Shown one piece after another: positions 1 through 10,865 of a DNA stretch of 64,000 nt (position 1 is the stretch's first letter; every line of letters begins with the position of its first letter). A program made the position numbers and the translations under genes. The stretch spans positions 1,070,001 through 1,134,000 of the forward strand of contig NZ_CP058908.1 of assembly GCF_021432765.1 (NCBI RefSeq), read 5' to 3'. The notes beneath the pieces were generated by a model. That model searched no databases and was not told where the DNA came from. It saw only the letters and a program-made list of their open reading frames with translations. This stretch comes from Pseudomonas phenolilytica (GTDB lineage: Bacteria; Pseudomonadota; Gammaproteobacteria; Pseudomonadales; Pseudomonadaceae).

Positions 1-151
1 CGATCAGCCCGCCGAGCAACGCCGAATAACCGGCGACGATGCCGAAAACCATTCCACAAAGGACCGCGGCCGCCAGGGCTGCCAATACCTGTATCTGCAA
101 CACGCGAACGGCCGGCAAACGGTGCAAAGGCGTCTTGTTGCGTATGTTCAC
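1..151 (-). CDS. atpI: ATP synthase subunit I (AtpI), N-terminal part, cut by window edge
   Basis: Reading the minus strand from a GTG at 151, the translation is a short basic start (VNIRNKTPLHRLPAVRVLQI) followed by a hydrophobic stretch containing FGIVAGYSALLGGLI, typical of the first transmembrane segments of AtpI, the small membrane protein that opens bacterial atp operons and assists c-ring assembly. The gene runs off the left edge, so only about 50 residues are visible. The start is uncertain: a TTG lies just upstream in frame and no good Shine-Dalgarno sequence is visible. Its position next to parB and the divergent origin genes is the usual Pseudomonas arrangement. Confidence 0.75.
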   Translation of the reverse strand, partial: MNIRNKTPLHRLPAVRVLQIQVLAALAAAVLCGMVFGIVAGYSALLGGLI

Positions 152-216
152 CAAAAAACCATCGCTGGCGGCGAGGCCGCGCCGGGCGCGTTTGCGCAGT
201 CCAAAAAAGCGCGGCG

Positions 217-245
217 AGTATAGGAGGAGGACCCACCTCGTTCAA
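217..245 (-). promoter_or_regulatory. sigma-70 promoter of the atp operon
   Basis: On the minus strand TTGAAC (245-240) is followed after exactly 17 nt by TATACT (222-217), a near-consensus housekeeping promoter. It lies between the parB stop and the atpI start and points into atpI. Confidence 0.7.
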
Positions 246-288
246 CCATCGGGTAGTAATTTCCGACCGGCACTACAAATTCTTTGTA

Positions 289-1161
289 TCAGCGGATGTG
301 CGCCAGTACGCCCTGCAGCTCATCCAGCGAGTTGTAGCGGATCACCAGCTGCCCCTTGCCCTTCTGGCCATGCTTGATCTGTACCGGAGAGCCCAGCCGC
401 TCGGCCAGGCGCTGTTCCAGACGGCTGATGTCCGGGTCCGCCTTGACGGCGCTTTTCTCAGCCGGCTTGCCGCTCAGCCACTGGCGAACCAGCGCCTCGG
501 TCTGTCGTACCGTCAGTCCGCGTGCGACAACATGCCGCGCACCGTCGATCTGCTGTTCGGCCGGCAGGCCAAGCAGGGCGCGGGCGTGCCCCATCTCCAG
601 GTCACCATGCGACAGCAACGTCTTAATCTCTTCCGGCAAGGCGATCAGGCGCAGCAGATTGCTGATCGAGACCCGCGACTTGCCCACCGCATCGGCAAGC
701 TGTTGCTGGGTCAGCTGGAATTCCTGCTGCAGGCGCTGCAAGGCCACCGCTTCCTCGATGGGATTGAGGTCCTCGCGCTGAATGTTCTCGATCAGCGCCA
801 TCGCGATGGCCGCTTCATCGGGAATATCGCGTACCAGTGCCGGGATACTGTCCTTGCCGGCCTGCTGACTGGCACGCCAGCGGCGTTCGCCGGCGATGAT
901 CTCATAGCGGCCGCCGGTGATCGGACGTACTACGATCGGCTGCATCACGCCCTGGCTGCGGATCGATTGCGCCAGCTCCTCGAGTGCCGTCGGATCCATG
1001 TCCCGGCGTGGCTGGTACTTGCCGCGCTGCACGAGATCCAGCGGCAGGTGCTGCAACTCTCGGTCGTCGATGCGTACGGCCTCTTCCTGCATCGCCGCGA
1101 CCGTGGTGCCGCCGAGCAGGGCATCCAGCCCGCGTCCGAGCCCTCGTTTCTTGGTAGCCAT
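289..1161 (-). CDS. parB: Chromosome-partitioning protein ParB
   Basis: 290-residue ParB/Spo0J protein, the CTP-dependent DNA clamp that loads at parS sites and spreads to organise the origin region with ParA. It starts with the basic MATKKRGLGRGLDALLGG segment typical of chromosomal ParB and has the GERRWRA box at about residues 91-97 (CTP-binding domain). A helix-turn-helix follows (LTQQQLADAVGKSRVSISNL), then a C-terminal dimerisation domain. It lies 9 nt behind parA in the mnmG-rsmG-parA-parB operon. Two candidate parS targets are visible in this window inside recF (12401 and 13031). Confidence 0.97.
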   Translation of the reverse strand: MATKKRGLGRGLDALLGGTTVAAMQEEAVRIDDRELQHLPLDLVQRGKYQPRRDMDPTALEELAQSIRSQGVMQPIVVRPITGGRYEIIAGERRWRASQQAGKDSIPALVRDIPDEAAIAMALIENIQREDLNPIEEAVALQRLQQEFQLTQQQLADAVGKSRVSISNLLRLIALPEEIKTLLSHGDLEMGHARALLGLPAEQQIDGARHVVARGLTVRQTEALVRQWLSGKPAEKSAVKADPDISRLEQRLAERLGSPVQIKHGQKGKGQLVIRYNSLDELQGVLAHIR

Positions 1162-1170
1162 GAAGATTCC

Positions 1171-1959
1171 TTATGCGAGAGCGCTGCGAGCGGCCTTGCG
1201 CTGGCGGCGCGACAGCTCGCCCGCCAGTGCCAGGTAGGCGATCGCGCCCTTGGATTGCTTGTCATAAGCCAGCGCCGGCATGCCGTGGCTCGGCGCCTCG
1301 GCCAGGCGTACGTTGCGCGGAATGACGGTGTCGTAGAGCTTGTCGCCGAAGTGCGCCTTGAGCTGCGCGGACACATCGCTGGTCAGGCTGCTGCGCGGGT
1401 CGTACATAGTGCGCAGCAGGCCTTCGATGGTAAGGCTGGGATTGAGCAGCTGGGCGATGCGCTGGATCGAGTTGACCAGATCGCTCAGGCCCTCCAGTGC
1501 GTAATACTCGCACTGCATGGGGATGATCACGCCGTCGGCGGCGGTCAGCGCGTTGATGGTCAACATCGACAGCGACGGCGGACAGTCGATCAGGATGTAG
1601 TCGTAATTCTCGCGTACCGGCGCCAGCGCCTCGCGCAGGCGGTTTTCCTTGGCCGGCAGGTTGAGCAACGCCACTTCGGCGGCGGTGAGATCGCGATTGG
1701 CCGGCAGCAACTGGTAGCCGCCATGCTCGGAGAACTGCATGGCATCGACCAGGCTGCATTCGCCGATCAGCACGTCGTAGATCGAGTACTCCAGATTGAG
1801 CTTGTCCACGCCGCTGCCGGTGGTGGCGTTGCCCTGCGGATCCAGATCGATCAGCAGGACCCGACGCCGCGTCGCCACCAGCGATGCCGCCAGGTTGATG
1901 CAGGTGGTGGTCTTGGCGACACCGCCCTTCTGGTTGGCGATGGCGATTACTCTGGCCAT
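1171..1959 (-). CDS. parA: Chromosome-partitioning ATPase ParA (Soj)
   Basis: 262-residue P-loop ATPase of the MinD/ParA family. The deviant Walker A motif KGGVAKTTT is at about residues 11-19, the Walker A' region is LLIDLDPQGNATTGSG, and the Walker B region is ILIDCPPSL. With ParB it moves the newly replicated origins apart; ATP-bound dimers coat the nucleoid and are released by ParB. It lies 33 nt downstream of rsmG and directly upstream of parB on the same strand. Its length is normal for a chromosomal ParA, without the N-terminal DNA-binding extension of plasmid ParA proteins. Confidence 0.97.
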   Translation of the reverse strand: MARVIAIANQKGGVAKTTTCINLAASLVATRRRVLLIDLDPQGNATTGSGVDKLNLEYSIYDVLIGECSLVDAMQFSEHGGYQLLPANRDLTAAEVALLNLPAKENRLREALAPVRENYDYILIDCPPSLSMLTINALTAADGVIIPMQCEYYALEGLSDLVNSIQRIAQLLNPSLTIEGLLRTMYDPRSSLTSDVSAQLKAHFGDKLYDTVIPRNVRLAEAPSHGMPALAYDKQSKGAIAYLALAGELSRRQRKAARSALA

Positions 1960-1992
1960 GATCAGTCTCTGTCCCCGGTCATGAATCGTGGG

Positions 1993-2633
1993 TCACGAAG
2001 TGCGGCGCAGTATCAGCAGATGGCGCTGGCCTTGGCAACCGGGAACCTTGAGCACATGACAGGCCTCCAGTTGGAAGTCCGCGGGCAGTGCCTGCAGCTC
2101 GTCGTCCGGCTGCACGCCCTTCATCGCCAGCCAGCGCGTCTCGGCACAGCCGAGGTGACGGGTCCAGGCAGCGAAATCCTGCAGCGCGCTGAAGGCACGC
2201 GAACTGATGCCATCGAATGGTACGTCCGGGCGGTACTGCTCGACACGGCTGTGGATAACCTCGAGGTTGGCCAGGCCGAGTTCCAGCTTCACCTGAGTGA
2301 GGAAGCGGGTCTTCTTGCCGTTGGAGTCCAGCAGGGTGAACGCGCGCTCGGGAAACATGATCGCCAGCGGAATGCCCGGCATGCCGCCGCCGCTGCCCAC
2401 GTCCAGCCAGCGCGTGCCGCCTTCGGCGACAAAAGGCACCACACTCAAGCTGTCGAGCAGGTGGCGCGAGACCATCTCATCAGGGTCACGCACGGCGGTC
2501 AGGTTGTAGGCCTTGTTCCACTTGATCAGCAGCGCCAGGTAGGCGAGCAGCTGCTGCTGTTGCCGCTCGCTCAGCTCGATGCCGAGCTCATGGGCACCGC
2601 GCAGCAGCTCGGCGGCATGCGCATCACTGACCA

Positions 2634-2634
<1 letters not shown>
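1993..2634 (-). CDS. rsmG: 16S rRNA (guanine527-N7)-methyltransferase RsmG (GidB)
   Basis: 213-residue SAM-dependent methyltransferase that modifies G527 of 16S rRNA. The SAM-binding signature [18 protein letters not shown] and the following [14 protein letters not shown] are clear. The ATG overlaps the mnmG stop by one base (TGATG), indicating translational coupling. The gidA-gidB-parA-parB order is conserved near many bacterial origins. Confidence 0.96.
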
Positions 2635-4529
<1,895 letters not shown>

Positions 4530-4574
4530 GCACCTCGTGCCTGTTCAGATGGGGAAATTTCGGGGAAGCCGCGA

Positions 4575-4603
4575 AGTATAGGCAGTTAGCCCACACATAA
4601 GAA
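4575..4603 (-). promoter_or_regulatory. possible mnmG promoter
   Basis: On the minus strand TATACT (4580-4575) is a good -10 box about 45 nt upstream of the mnmG ATG. The best -35 candidate at the right distance (TTCTTA, 4603-4598) is poor, so the promoter is tentative. Confidence 0.4.
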
Positions 4604-4905
4604 GAGCTCTGGACAAAAAATGATCAAAAGGGGCCAGACGGTCAAAAAATAAAAGAAAGAAGAAATTTATAAAGAGCTTGTTTATATGTTTATGTATGTA
4701 GCACCGCTTTTCTGTGGATAACCTCTGGTATCCCCTGATCTACCTGGCTTACGGGTAAAAATAAGTCTGTGCGCTAGCTGGGGCGTGCCGGTGCGGCGCC
4801 GGTCACTAACCTGTGGATATAACGTAGGGTTATGCACAGGGCGGATTATCCACCCTTTCCCTGATCACTTATCGACGGACCTCAGGGCAGGTTGTGCACA
4901 GGGCT
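4604..4905. other. DnaA-box cluster with AT-rich stretch (second origin-like region, mnmG-mnmE)
   Basis: This gene-free stretch (about 450 bp between mnmG and mnmE) contains an AT-rich segment (about 4615-4700). It also carries a series of DnaA-box matches: TTATCCACA on the minus strand at 4713-4721 (perfect), TTATGCACA at 4830-4838 (perfect to TTATNCACA), and one-mismatch boxes at 4812-4820 (minus), 4846-4854 and 4892-4900. As I recall, Pseudomonas origins were reported to have DnaA boxes both upstream of dnaA and near gidA/mnmE. Whether this copy fires as an origin or only binds DnaA cannot be told from sequence. Confidence 0.7.
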
Positions 4906-4913
4906 GCGGAAAC

Positions 4914-4940
4914 AAAAAGGCACGCCGTTGGGCGTGCCTT
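4914..4940 (-). terminator. intrinsic terminator of mnmE
   Basis: A 10-bp perfect stem (4917-4926 with 4931-4940) with a 4-nt loop is followed on the minus strand by a T run (4918-4914). It lies just past the mnmE stop codon and isolates mnmE transcription from the DnaA-box region. Confidence 0.85.
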
Positions 4941-4981
4941 CGTTGGGGTTCAAAGCGCAATGGCGCGTTTGCGCAATGCGC

Positions 4982-6349
4982 TCACTTGCCGATGCAGAAG
5001 CTCGAGAAAATGCGTCCGAGCAGATCGTCTGAGCTGAACGCCCCGGTGATTTCGCCAAGCGCCTGTTGCGCCAGGCGCAGGTCCTCGGCCAGCAGCTCGC
5101 CCGCGCCGGCCTGAGTCAGCTGGGCATGGCCGTGCTGCAGATACTGCTCGGCCAGGCGCAACGCATCGAGGTGCCGGCGGCGTGCGCTGAAACTGCTTTC
5201 GGCGGTTTGTTCGTAGCCCATGCACTGCTTGAGATGTTCGCGCAGCAAATCGATGCCCTCGCCTGCCTTGGCGGAAAGACTGAGGGTAACGTGACCGTCA
5301 ACGGCCTGGTTCAGCACGACGGCCTCGCCGGTAAGATCGGCCTTGTTGCGAATCAGCGTGACCTTGTCCGGTTGCGGGCGGCTGGCAAGGAATTCGGGCC
5401 ACAACGCCATTGGATCGCTTGCCTCGGGTGAGCTGGCGTCGACCACCAACAGCACGCGGTCCGCGCTGCCGATGGCATCGAGCGCGCGTTGCACACCGAT
5501 GCGCTCGACCTGATCGTCGGTGTTGCGCAGACCGGCGGTGTCGAGCACGTGCAGCGGCATGCCGTCGATGTGGATGTGCTCGCGCAGCACATCCCGGGTG
5601 GTACCGGCGATATCGGTGACGATTGCTGCTTCACGGCCGGCCAGTGCATTGAGCAGGCTAGACTTGCCAGCGTTCGGCCGCCCGGCGATGACCACCGTCA
5701 TGCCATCCCGTAGCAAGGCCCCCTGCCCGGCTTCGCGCAGTACTGCGGATAACTCGTTGCGTACGCCGTCCAGCAGCTGGAGCACATGCCCGTCGGCGAG
5801 GAAGTCGATTTCCTCCTCGGGAAAGTCGATCGCCGCTTCGACGTAAATACGCAGCTGTATCAGTCGTTCGGTGAGCTGGTGCACGCGCCGGGAAAAATCG
5901 CCCTGCAGGGAGCGCACCGCATTGCGCGCCGCCTGCGTCGAACTTGCTTCGATAAGGTCGGCGATCGCTTCAGCCTGGGCTAGATCGATCTTGTCGTTGA
6001 GAAAAGCCCGCTCGCTGAACTCGCCGGGACGCGCCAGCCGCGCACCGAGCTCCACGCAGCGCCGCAGCAGCTGATCGAGCACCACCGGGCCGCCGTGCCC
6101 CTGCAGCTCCAGCACGTCCTCGCCGGTGAACGAATGTGGGCCCGGGAAGAACAGCAGCAGGCCTTCGTCGATCACCTCGCCGTCGTTGGCATGGAACGGC
6201 CCGTAGTGGGCGTGGCGCGGCGTGGGTTCGCGACCGCTGAGGGTGATCGCCAGCGCGCGTGCGCGTGGCCCGGAAACCCGAACGATACCCACCCCACCGC
6301 GACCAGGCGCGGTGGCGACGGCGGCAATGGTGTCGCGAACGGTGCTCAT
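4982..6349 (-). CDS. mnmE: tRNA modification GTPase MnmE (TrmE)
   Basis: 455-residue GTPase, partner of MnmG in tRNA wobble-uridine modification. The start at 6349 ([20 protein letters not shown]) gives the normal family length; the frame stays open further upstream but that part has no MnmE similarity. The N-terminal folate-binding domain, a helical domain and an inserted G domain are present. The G domain shows GRPNAGKSS (G1), GTTRDV (G2), DTAGLR (G3) and NKAD (G4). The C-terminal CIGK motif carries the catalytic cysteine. It lies downstream of yidC on the same strand. Confidence 0.96.
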   Translation of the reverse strand: MSTVRDTIAAVATAPGRGGVGIVRVSGPRARALAITLSGREPTPRHAHYGPFHANDGEVIDEGLLLFFPGPHSFTGEDVLELQGHGGPVVLDQLLRRCVELGARLARPGEFSERAFLNDKIDLAQAEAIADLIEASSTQAARNAVRSLQGDFSRRVHQLTERLIQLRIYVEAAIDFPEEEIDFLADGHVLQLLDGVRNELSAVLREAGQGALLRDGMTVVIAGRPNAGKSSLLNALAGREAAIVTDIAGTTRDVLREHIHIDGMPLHVLDTAGLRNTDDQVERIGVQRALDAIGSADRVLLVVDASSPEASDPMALWPEFLASRPQPDKVTLIRNKADLTGEAVVLNQAVDGHVTLSLSAKAGEGIDLLREHLKQCMGYEQTAESSFSARRRHLDALRLAEQYLQHGHAQLTQAGAGELLAEDLRLAQQALGEITGAFSSDDLLGRIFSSFCIGK

Positions 6350-6381
6350 GGCAGCTCTCCGATATTGGCCGGGCAAATAGC

Positions 6382-6407
6382 AGAACGCCCCATTCAAGGG
6401 GCGTTCT
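6382..6407 (-). terminator. stem-loop between yidC and mnmE
   Basis: A perfect 10-bp GC-rich stem (6382-6391 with 6398-6407) with a 6-nt loop lies directly after yidC. There is no real T run on the minus strand, so it may be a weak terminator or an RNA-processing or stability hairpin. Confidence 0.5.
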
Positions 6408-6429
6408 CGGTGTCGATGACTGAAGGCGG

Positions 6430-8094
6430 TCAGGCGCTCTTGGCCTGCTCGATCTGCCGGGTAATGTACCACTGCTGCGCGATCGACAGGACGTTGTTGA
6501 CCACCCAGTACAGCACCAGGCCAGCCGGGAACCAGAGGAAGAAGAAAGTGAAGATGATCGGCAACAGCTTCATCACCTTGGCTTGCATCGGGTCCGGCGG
6601 CGTCGGGTTTAGCTGCTGCTGGATGAACATCGTGACGCCCATGATGATCGGCAGGATGAAGAACGGATCCTTGATCGACAGGTCGGTGATCCAGAACATC
6701 CAAGGCGCCTGGCGCATTTCCACGCTTTCCAGCAGCACCCAGTACAGAGCGAGGAAGACCGGCATCTGCACGATGATCGGCAGGCAGCCGCCGAGCGGAT
6801 TGATCTTCTCCTTCTTGTACAGCTCCATCATCGCCTGCGACAGCTTCTGGCGATCGTCACCGTACTGGTCCTTGAGCGCCTGCATCTTTGGCGAGACCGC
6901 ACGCATGCGCGCCATCGACTTGTAGCTGGCGGCCGACAGTGGGAAAAACGCCAGCTTGATGATGATGGTCAGGACGATGATCGACCAGCCCCAGTTGCCC
7001 AGCAGCGCGTGGATGTTCTCCAGCAGCCAGAAGATCGGTTGGGCGATGAACCAGAGAATGCCGTAGTCGACGGTCAGGCGCAGGCCGGGTGACAGCTCTT
7101 CGAGCTGCTCCTGGCTCTTCGGTCCCGCGTACAGCGTTGCGCCGGTTTCGCCTTGCGCACCCGCGGCGACGCTGACTGCCGGACCGGTGAAGCCGATGAT
7201 GTAGTTGCCTTGGCTGTCCTTGCGAGTCTGCACCAGGTTGGTGTCGCCGGCTTGGGGAATCCAGGCGGTGACGAAATAGTGCTGCAGCCAGGCGATCCAA
7301 CCGCCCTGCACCGTCTCGCGCAGGCTCTTGTCATCCATGTCGCCCATCGACACCTTGGTGTAGGGCTCGTCCTTGGTCCACAGCGCGGCGCCCAGGTAGG
7401 TAGCGGTTCCGGTCGCGGTGCTCGAGGACGGATCGGCACTGGCGTCGCGCTTGAGCTGGCCGAACAGATGACCGGTCCAGGGCTCGCCGCTCTGGTTGTC
7501 GATCAGGTAGCGCACAGCCAGATCGTACTGGCCGCGTTCGAAGACGAAGCGCTTGGTGTAGTTGACGCCGTCGGCACTGTATTTCAGATCGACCACCAGT
7601 TGATGCTGGCCTTCGCCAAGCTGATAGTCGTTCTTCTCGCTGCTGTATTGCGGACGGCTGCTGGCCTTGTCGGGTCCGTCGCCAATCAGGCCGCTCTGGG
7701 CCTCGTAAGTTCTCTCGCTGCTGCGTTCGAACAGTTGGAACGGCACGTCCGGACGATCCTGCCGACGTGGATACTGCGGCAGACGCAGGTCGACGATATC
7801 GCCGCCATGCGGATCGATCGCTACGTCCAGCACGTCGGTGCGTACGCGGATCAGCTGCTTGCTCGGCTCGCTGGCCGGAATGGCGTTGGCCTGCGGCTGG
7901 CCTGCCAGACTGGGAACATCTTCGTTGGCTGCGGCATTCGCCGGGGTTGTCTCCGGCAATGCGGCCACGGGCGGCTGGGTTTGGGCGGTCTCGGCCGGAA
8001 GTGCGGCCTGGCCATAATCCTGGTTCCACTGCAGAACCATCAGGTAGGCAACGACTGCCAATGCCACGAGCAGGATCGAGCGTTTGATATCCAT
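6430..8094 (-). CDS. yidC: Membrane protein insertase YidC
   Basis: 554-residue inner-membrane insertase and chaperone that works with or without SecYEG. The layout is Gram-negative: an N-terminal transmembrane anchor ([17 protein letters not shown]), a proline/alanine-rich linker, a large periplasmic beta-sandwich domain, then the conserved five-helix core. The core includes [20 protein letters not shown], with the positively charged groove residue, and [20 protein letters not shown]. It is preceded by yidD with a 2-nt gap, in the conserved rpmH-rnpA-yidD-yidC order. Confidence 0.97.
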   Translation of the reverse strand: MDIKRSILLVALAVVAYLMVLQWNQDYGQAALPAETAQTQPPVAALPETTPANAAANEDVPSLAGQPQANAIPASEPSKQLIRVRTDVLDVAIDPHGGDIVDLRLPQYPRRQDRPDVPFQLFERSSERTYEAQSGLIGDGPDKASSRPQYSSEKNDYQLGEGQHQLVVDLKYSADGVNYTKRFVFERGQYDLAVRYLIDNQSGEPWTGHLFGQLKRDASADPSSSTATGTATYLGAALWTKDEPYTKVSMGDMDDKSLRETVQGGWIAWLQHYFVTAWIPQAGDTNLVQTRKDSQGNYIIGFTGPAVSVAAGAQGETGATLYAGPKSQEQLEELSPGLRLTVDYGILWFIAQPIFWLLENIHALLGNWGWSIIVLTIIIKLAFFPLSAASYKSMARMRAVSPKMQALKDQYGDDRQKLSQAMMELYKKEKINPLGGCLPIIVQMPVFLALYWVLLESVEMRQAPWMFWITDLSIKDPFFILPIIMGVTMFIQQQLNPTPPDPMQAKVMKLLPIIFTFFFLWFPAGLVLYWVVNNVLSIAQQWYITRQIEQAKSA

Positions 8095-8096
8095 GG

Positions 8097-8342
8097 TTAC
8101 TCGGCCATCGATGATGAATTGGAGGTTTTAGGAGAAGGCACGGGATCGTAGCCGCCGGGATGCCACGGATGGCATCGGCCGAGTCGACGCAGACTCAGCC
8201 AGCCGCCCTGTAGCAAGCCATGTGTTTCGATGGCTTCTAGCGCATAGCACGAGCAGCTGGGATAGAAACGGCAATGGCTGGCCATCATCGGACTGATGGC
8301 GTACCGGTACAGCTTGATGGAAGCAATGGCCAAGTTACGCAT
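8097..8342 (-). CDS. yidD: Membrane protein insertion efficiency factor YidD
   Basis: 81-residue YidD protein ([20 protein letters not shown]...), with the hallmark [19 protein letters not shown] and a proline-rich tail. The amphipathic N-terminus associates with the inner face of the membrane and helps YidC-dependent insertion. I chose the ATG at 8342 because it gives the standard N-terminus; it overlaps the rnpA end by 8 nt, suggesting coupled translation. The frame is open further upstream but that part is antisense or out of phase with rnpA. Confidence 0.93.
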   Translation of the reverse strand: MRNLAIASIKLYRYAISPMMASHCRFYPSCSCYALEAIETHGLLQGGWLSLRRLGRCHPWHPGGYDPVPSPKTSNSSSMAE

Positions 8343-8730
8343 GGGTAGGGTTGGCTGCTCCAGGATCGCCCGATAGCGCGGGCTGCTGGCGGGACAAGCG
8401 TTTCCACAGTTTGGTGAACTGCCGGGCCAGCTCGGGATTGTCCAGGTCGGCCAACCCCTTGCGCGCAACGATCACCACATCCCATCCAGCCAGCTCGAGC
8501 TGGTGCTGGCGAAACGTCTCACGTATCTGCCGCTTGATGCGATTGCGCTCGACCGAGAGCTTGACGCTCTTTTTGCCGATCACCAGACCGAGGCGTGGAT
8601 GTTGCAGACCGTTCTCGCGTGCCAGTAGCAGGACATTCCTGCCAGGCACCTTGCCGGCCGGGGAGTCGAACACACACTTGAACTGGCGCGGTGTCAGCAG
8701 ACGCTTTTCCCGGCCGAAGTCTCGACTCAC
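8335..8730 (-). CDS. rnpA: Ribonuclease P protein component
   Basis: 131-residue basic protein subunit of RNase P, which removes 5' leaders from tRNA precursors. The conserved RNR box is present ([15 protein letters not shown]), preceded by the FKCVFDSP region. It is co-transcribed with rpmH upstream and yidD downstream. The C-terminal 20-25 residues extend beyond the conserved core and overlap the yidD start. Confidence 0.95.
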   Translation of the reverse strand: MSRDFGREKRLLTPRQFKCVFDSPAGKVPGRNVLLLARENGLQHPRLGLVIGKKSVKLSVERNRIKRQIRETFRQHQLELAGWDVVIVARKGLADLDNPELARQFTKLWKRLSRQQPALSGDPGAANPTHA

Positions 8731-8744
8731 CCCCTGCGCCGATA

Positions 8745-8879
8745 TCAGACGGTTAGACGCTTGCGGCCTTTGGCGCGACGACGCGACAGGACTTGGCGGC
8801 CGTTCTTGGTGGCCATGCGGGCACGGAAACCGTGGGTACGAGCGCGCTTGATAGTGCTGGGTTGGAAAGTGCGTTTCAT
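8745..8879 (-). CDS. rpmH: 50S ribosomal protein L34
   Basis: 44-residue L34. The translation begins [20 protein letters not shown] and ends KGRKRLTV before a TGA at 8745-8747. It is first gene of the rpmH-rnpA-yidD-yidC run, with an AGGT Shine-Dalgarno about 7 nt before the ATG and a near-consensus promoter upstream. Confidence 0.97.
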
Positions 8880-8938
8880 GGTGCGTTTACCTGGTGATCC
8901 ATTGTGGGCCGGAATGGCCCCCTTTCAAGAGACCGGCG

Positions 8939-8967
8939 ATTGTAGAGAAGCAATCGGGTCAGGTCAA
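8939..8967 (-). promoter_or_regulatory. sigma-70 promoter of rpmH-rnpA
   Basis: On the minus strand TTGACC (8967-8962) and TACAAT (8944-8939) are separated by exactly 17 nt, a very strong housekeeping promoter reading away from oriC into rpmH. Confidence 0.8.
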
Positions 8968-9330
8968 TTTCCAGCCAGCTACGTCCCAGAAGAAAATAGA
9001 AAGAAAAGAATTAGAAAGCTTTTCCAGATATAAAGCTTATATATGTTGCTTGCCTTATCTGTGTATAACCCTGCGGAAGCGCCGCCGTAGAAGGAGTATG
9101 ACAAGACGGAACCCAGTGGAGCGAGCGTGTATTTCCGGTGATTATGGCGTTAGCCAGCTGAGGATAACATGGGAAGATATCCACAAGCCTACGCCAGCTC
9201 AGCTTGATCACAGTCTTTTCAACTAATCTCAGGCGGGGTTATCAACAGGTGTGATTTTGCCGCTGCCGATAGCCGGGGTCCTCTAGATAGAGGAGGTGTT
9301 GCGGAGGGAGTTGTGGATAACCTGGGTAGC
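8968..9330. other. oriC: Chromosomal replication origin oriC (rpmH-dnaA intergenic)
   Basis: The 500-bp gap between rpmH and dnaA has an A/T-rich, purine-biased stretch (about 8990-9055), a good candidate for the DNA-unwinding element. It is followed by DnaA-box matches: TTATACACA on the minus strand at 9060-9068 and TTATCCACA on the minus strand at 9312-9320 (both perfect to TTATNCACA). One-mismatch boxes lie at 9159-9167 (minus), 9177-9185 and 9239-9247. No open frame here resembles a gene. Location and content match the known Pseudomonas origin. Confidence 0.88.
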
Positions 9331-9342
9331 GGCGGCTACAAT
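9312..9342 (+). promoter_or_regulatory. dnaA promoter overlapping a DnaA box
   Basis: A TACAAT -10 box (9337-9342) lies 40 nt before the dnaA start. The hexamer 17 nt upstream (TGGATA, 9314-9319) falls inside the perfect DnaA box at 9312-9320, so bound DnaA would cover the -35 region. That is an arrangement suited to autorepression. Confidence 0.6.
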
Positions 9343-9382
9343 GGCGGCCTTCTGAACTCGGCGAAGGTTGATAGGAGTTTCC

Positions 9383-10831
9383 GTGTCCGTGGAACTTTGG
9401 CAGCAATGCGTAGACCTGTTGCGCGACGAGCTGCCTACTCAGCAATTCAACACATGGATTCGTCCACTGCAGGTGGAGAGCGAAGGCGGCGAGCTGCGCG
9501 TCTATGCTCCCAACCGTTTCGTCCTCGATTGGGTCAACGAAAAGTACCTTTCGCGCCTGCTTGAGCTATTGACCGAGCGTGCCGATGGCATGGCACCGGC
9601 GCTGTCGCTGCTGATTGGCAGCAAGCGCACGGCGCCTGCTGCGCTGCCTTCCGCGGCGGCGGCACGGCAGCAGGTGGCTGTGGCTGCCGTCAACATCACC
9701 GACGTTACATCTGTCACTCCGATGGGGCAGGCAGCGACAGTTGTCGCAGAGCCGGAGCCGGAAGCGGCTCGCCCTGCGCGCAACGTGCAGGTCGAAGGCG
9801 GACTCAAGCACACCAGTTATCTGAATCGTACCTTTACCTTCGAAAATTTCGTCGAAGGCAAGTCCAACCAGCTCGCTCGCGCGGCGGCCTGGCAGGTGGC
9901 AGACAATCCCAAGCATGGCTACAACCCGCTCTTTCTCTACGGCGGTGTCGGGCTCGGCAAGACCCACCTGATGCATGCGGTGGGCAATCACCTGCTGAAG
10001 AAGAATCCCAATGCCAAGGTGGTGTACCTGCATTCGGAGCGCTTCGTCGCGGATATGGTCAAGGCGCTGCAGCTCAACGCGATCAATGAATTCAAGCGTT
10101 TCTACCGCTCCGTCGATGCGCTGCTGATCGACGATATTCAGTTCTTCGCCAAGAAGGAACGCTCGCAGGAGGAGTTCTTTCATACCTTCAATGCGCTGCT
10201 CGAAGGAGGCCAGCAGGTCATCCTCACCAGCGACCGCTACCCGAAGGAGATCGACGGCCTTGAAGAGCGCCTTAAGTCGCGCTTCGGCTGGGGCCTGACC
10301 GTTGCCGTGGAACCGCCGGAGTTGGAAACCCGGGTGGCGATCCTGATGAAGAAGGCCGATCAGGCCAAGGTCGATCTGCCGCATGATGCGGCATTCTTCA
10401 TTGCCCAGCGCATCCGCTCCAACGTGCGCGAGCTCGAGGGCGCGCTCAAGCGGGTAATCGCTCATGCGCATTTCATGGGGCGGGAGATCACCATCGAGTT
10501 GATCCGCGAGTCGCTCAAGGATTTGCTGGCATTGCAGGACAAACTGGTCAGCGTGGACAATATCCAGCGCACCGTGGCCGAGTACTACAAGATCAAGGTT
10601 GCCGATCTGTTGTCGAAGCGACGGTCGCGTTCCGTCGCTCGTCCACGTCAGGTGGCGATGGCGTTGTCCAAAGAGCTCACCAATCACAGTCTGCCGGAGA
10701 TCGGCGATGCGTTCGGTGGGCGCGATCACACCACGGTGCTTCACGCTTGCCGTAAGATCGCCGAATTGCGCGAAATAGACGCCGATATCCGTGAAGATTA
10801 CAAGAATTTGCTGCGAACTCTGACAACCTGA
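9383..10831 (+). CDS. dnaA: Chromosomal replication initiator protein DnaA
   Basis: 482-residue AAA+ initiator. I chose the GTG at 9383 ([20 protein letters not shown]) because AGGAG lies 5 nt upstream and it gives the usual Pseudomonas N-terminus; a TTG 15 nt earlier is less likely. Domain I is followed by a variable linker, then the ATPase domain with Walker [10 protein letters not shown] (about 187-195) and Walker [10 protein letters not shown] (about 247-255). The C-terminal domain IV signature [15 protein letters not shown] (from about 445) recognises DnaA boxes. It heads the dnaA-dnaN-recF-gyrB cluster. Confidence 0.98.
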   Translation: MSVELWQQCVDLLRDELPTQQFNTWIRPLQVESEGGELRVYAPNRFVLDWVNEKYLSRLLELLTERADGMAPALSLLIGSKRTAPAALPSAAAARQQVAVAAVNITDVTSVTPMGQAATVVAEPEPEAARPARNVQVEGGLKHTSYLNRTFTFENFVEGKSNQLARAAAWQVADNPKHGYNPLFLYGGVGLGKTHLMHAVGNHLLKKNPNAKVVYLHSERFVADMVKALQLNAINEFKRFYRSVDALLIDDIQFFAKKERSQEEFFHTFNALLEGGQQVILTSDRYPKEIDGLEERLKSRFGWGLTVAVEPPELETRVAILMKKADQAKVDLPHDAAFFIAQRIRSNVRELEGALKRVIAHAHFMGREITIELIRESLKDLLALQDKLVSVDNIQRTVAEYYKIKVADLLSKRRSRSVARPRQVAMALSKELTNHSLPEIGDAFGGRDHTTVLHACRKIAELREIDADIREDYKNLLRTLTT

Positions 10832-10865
10832 ATGCGATCCACCCAATAAGGCAAGGGACCAGACC

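Noticed and set aside
6350..6703. Upstream extension of the mnmE frame
   Set aside because: It overlaps yidC in another phase and has no MnmE similarity. The start at 6349 gives the normal 455 residues.
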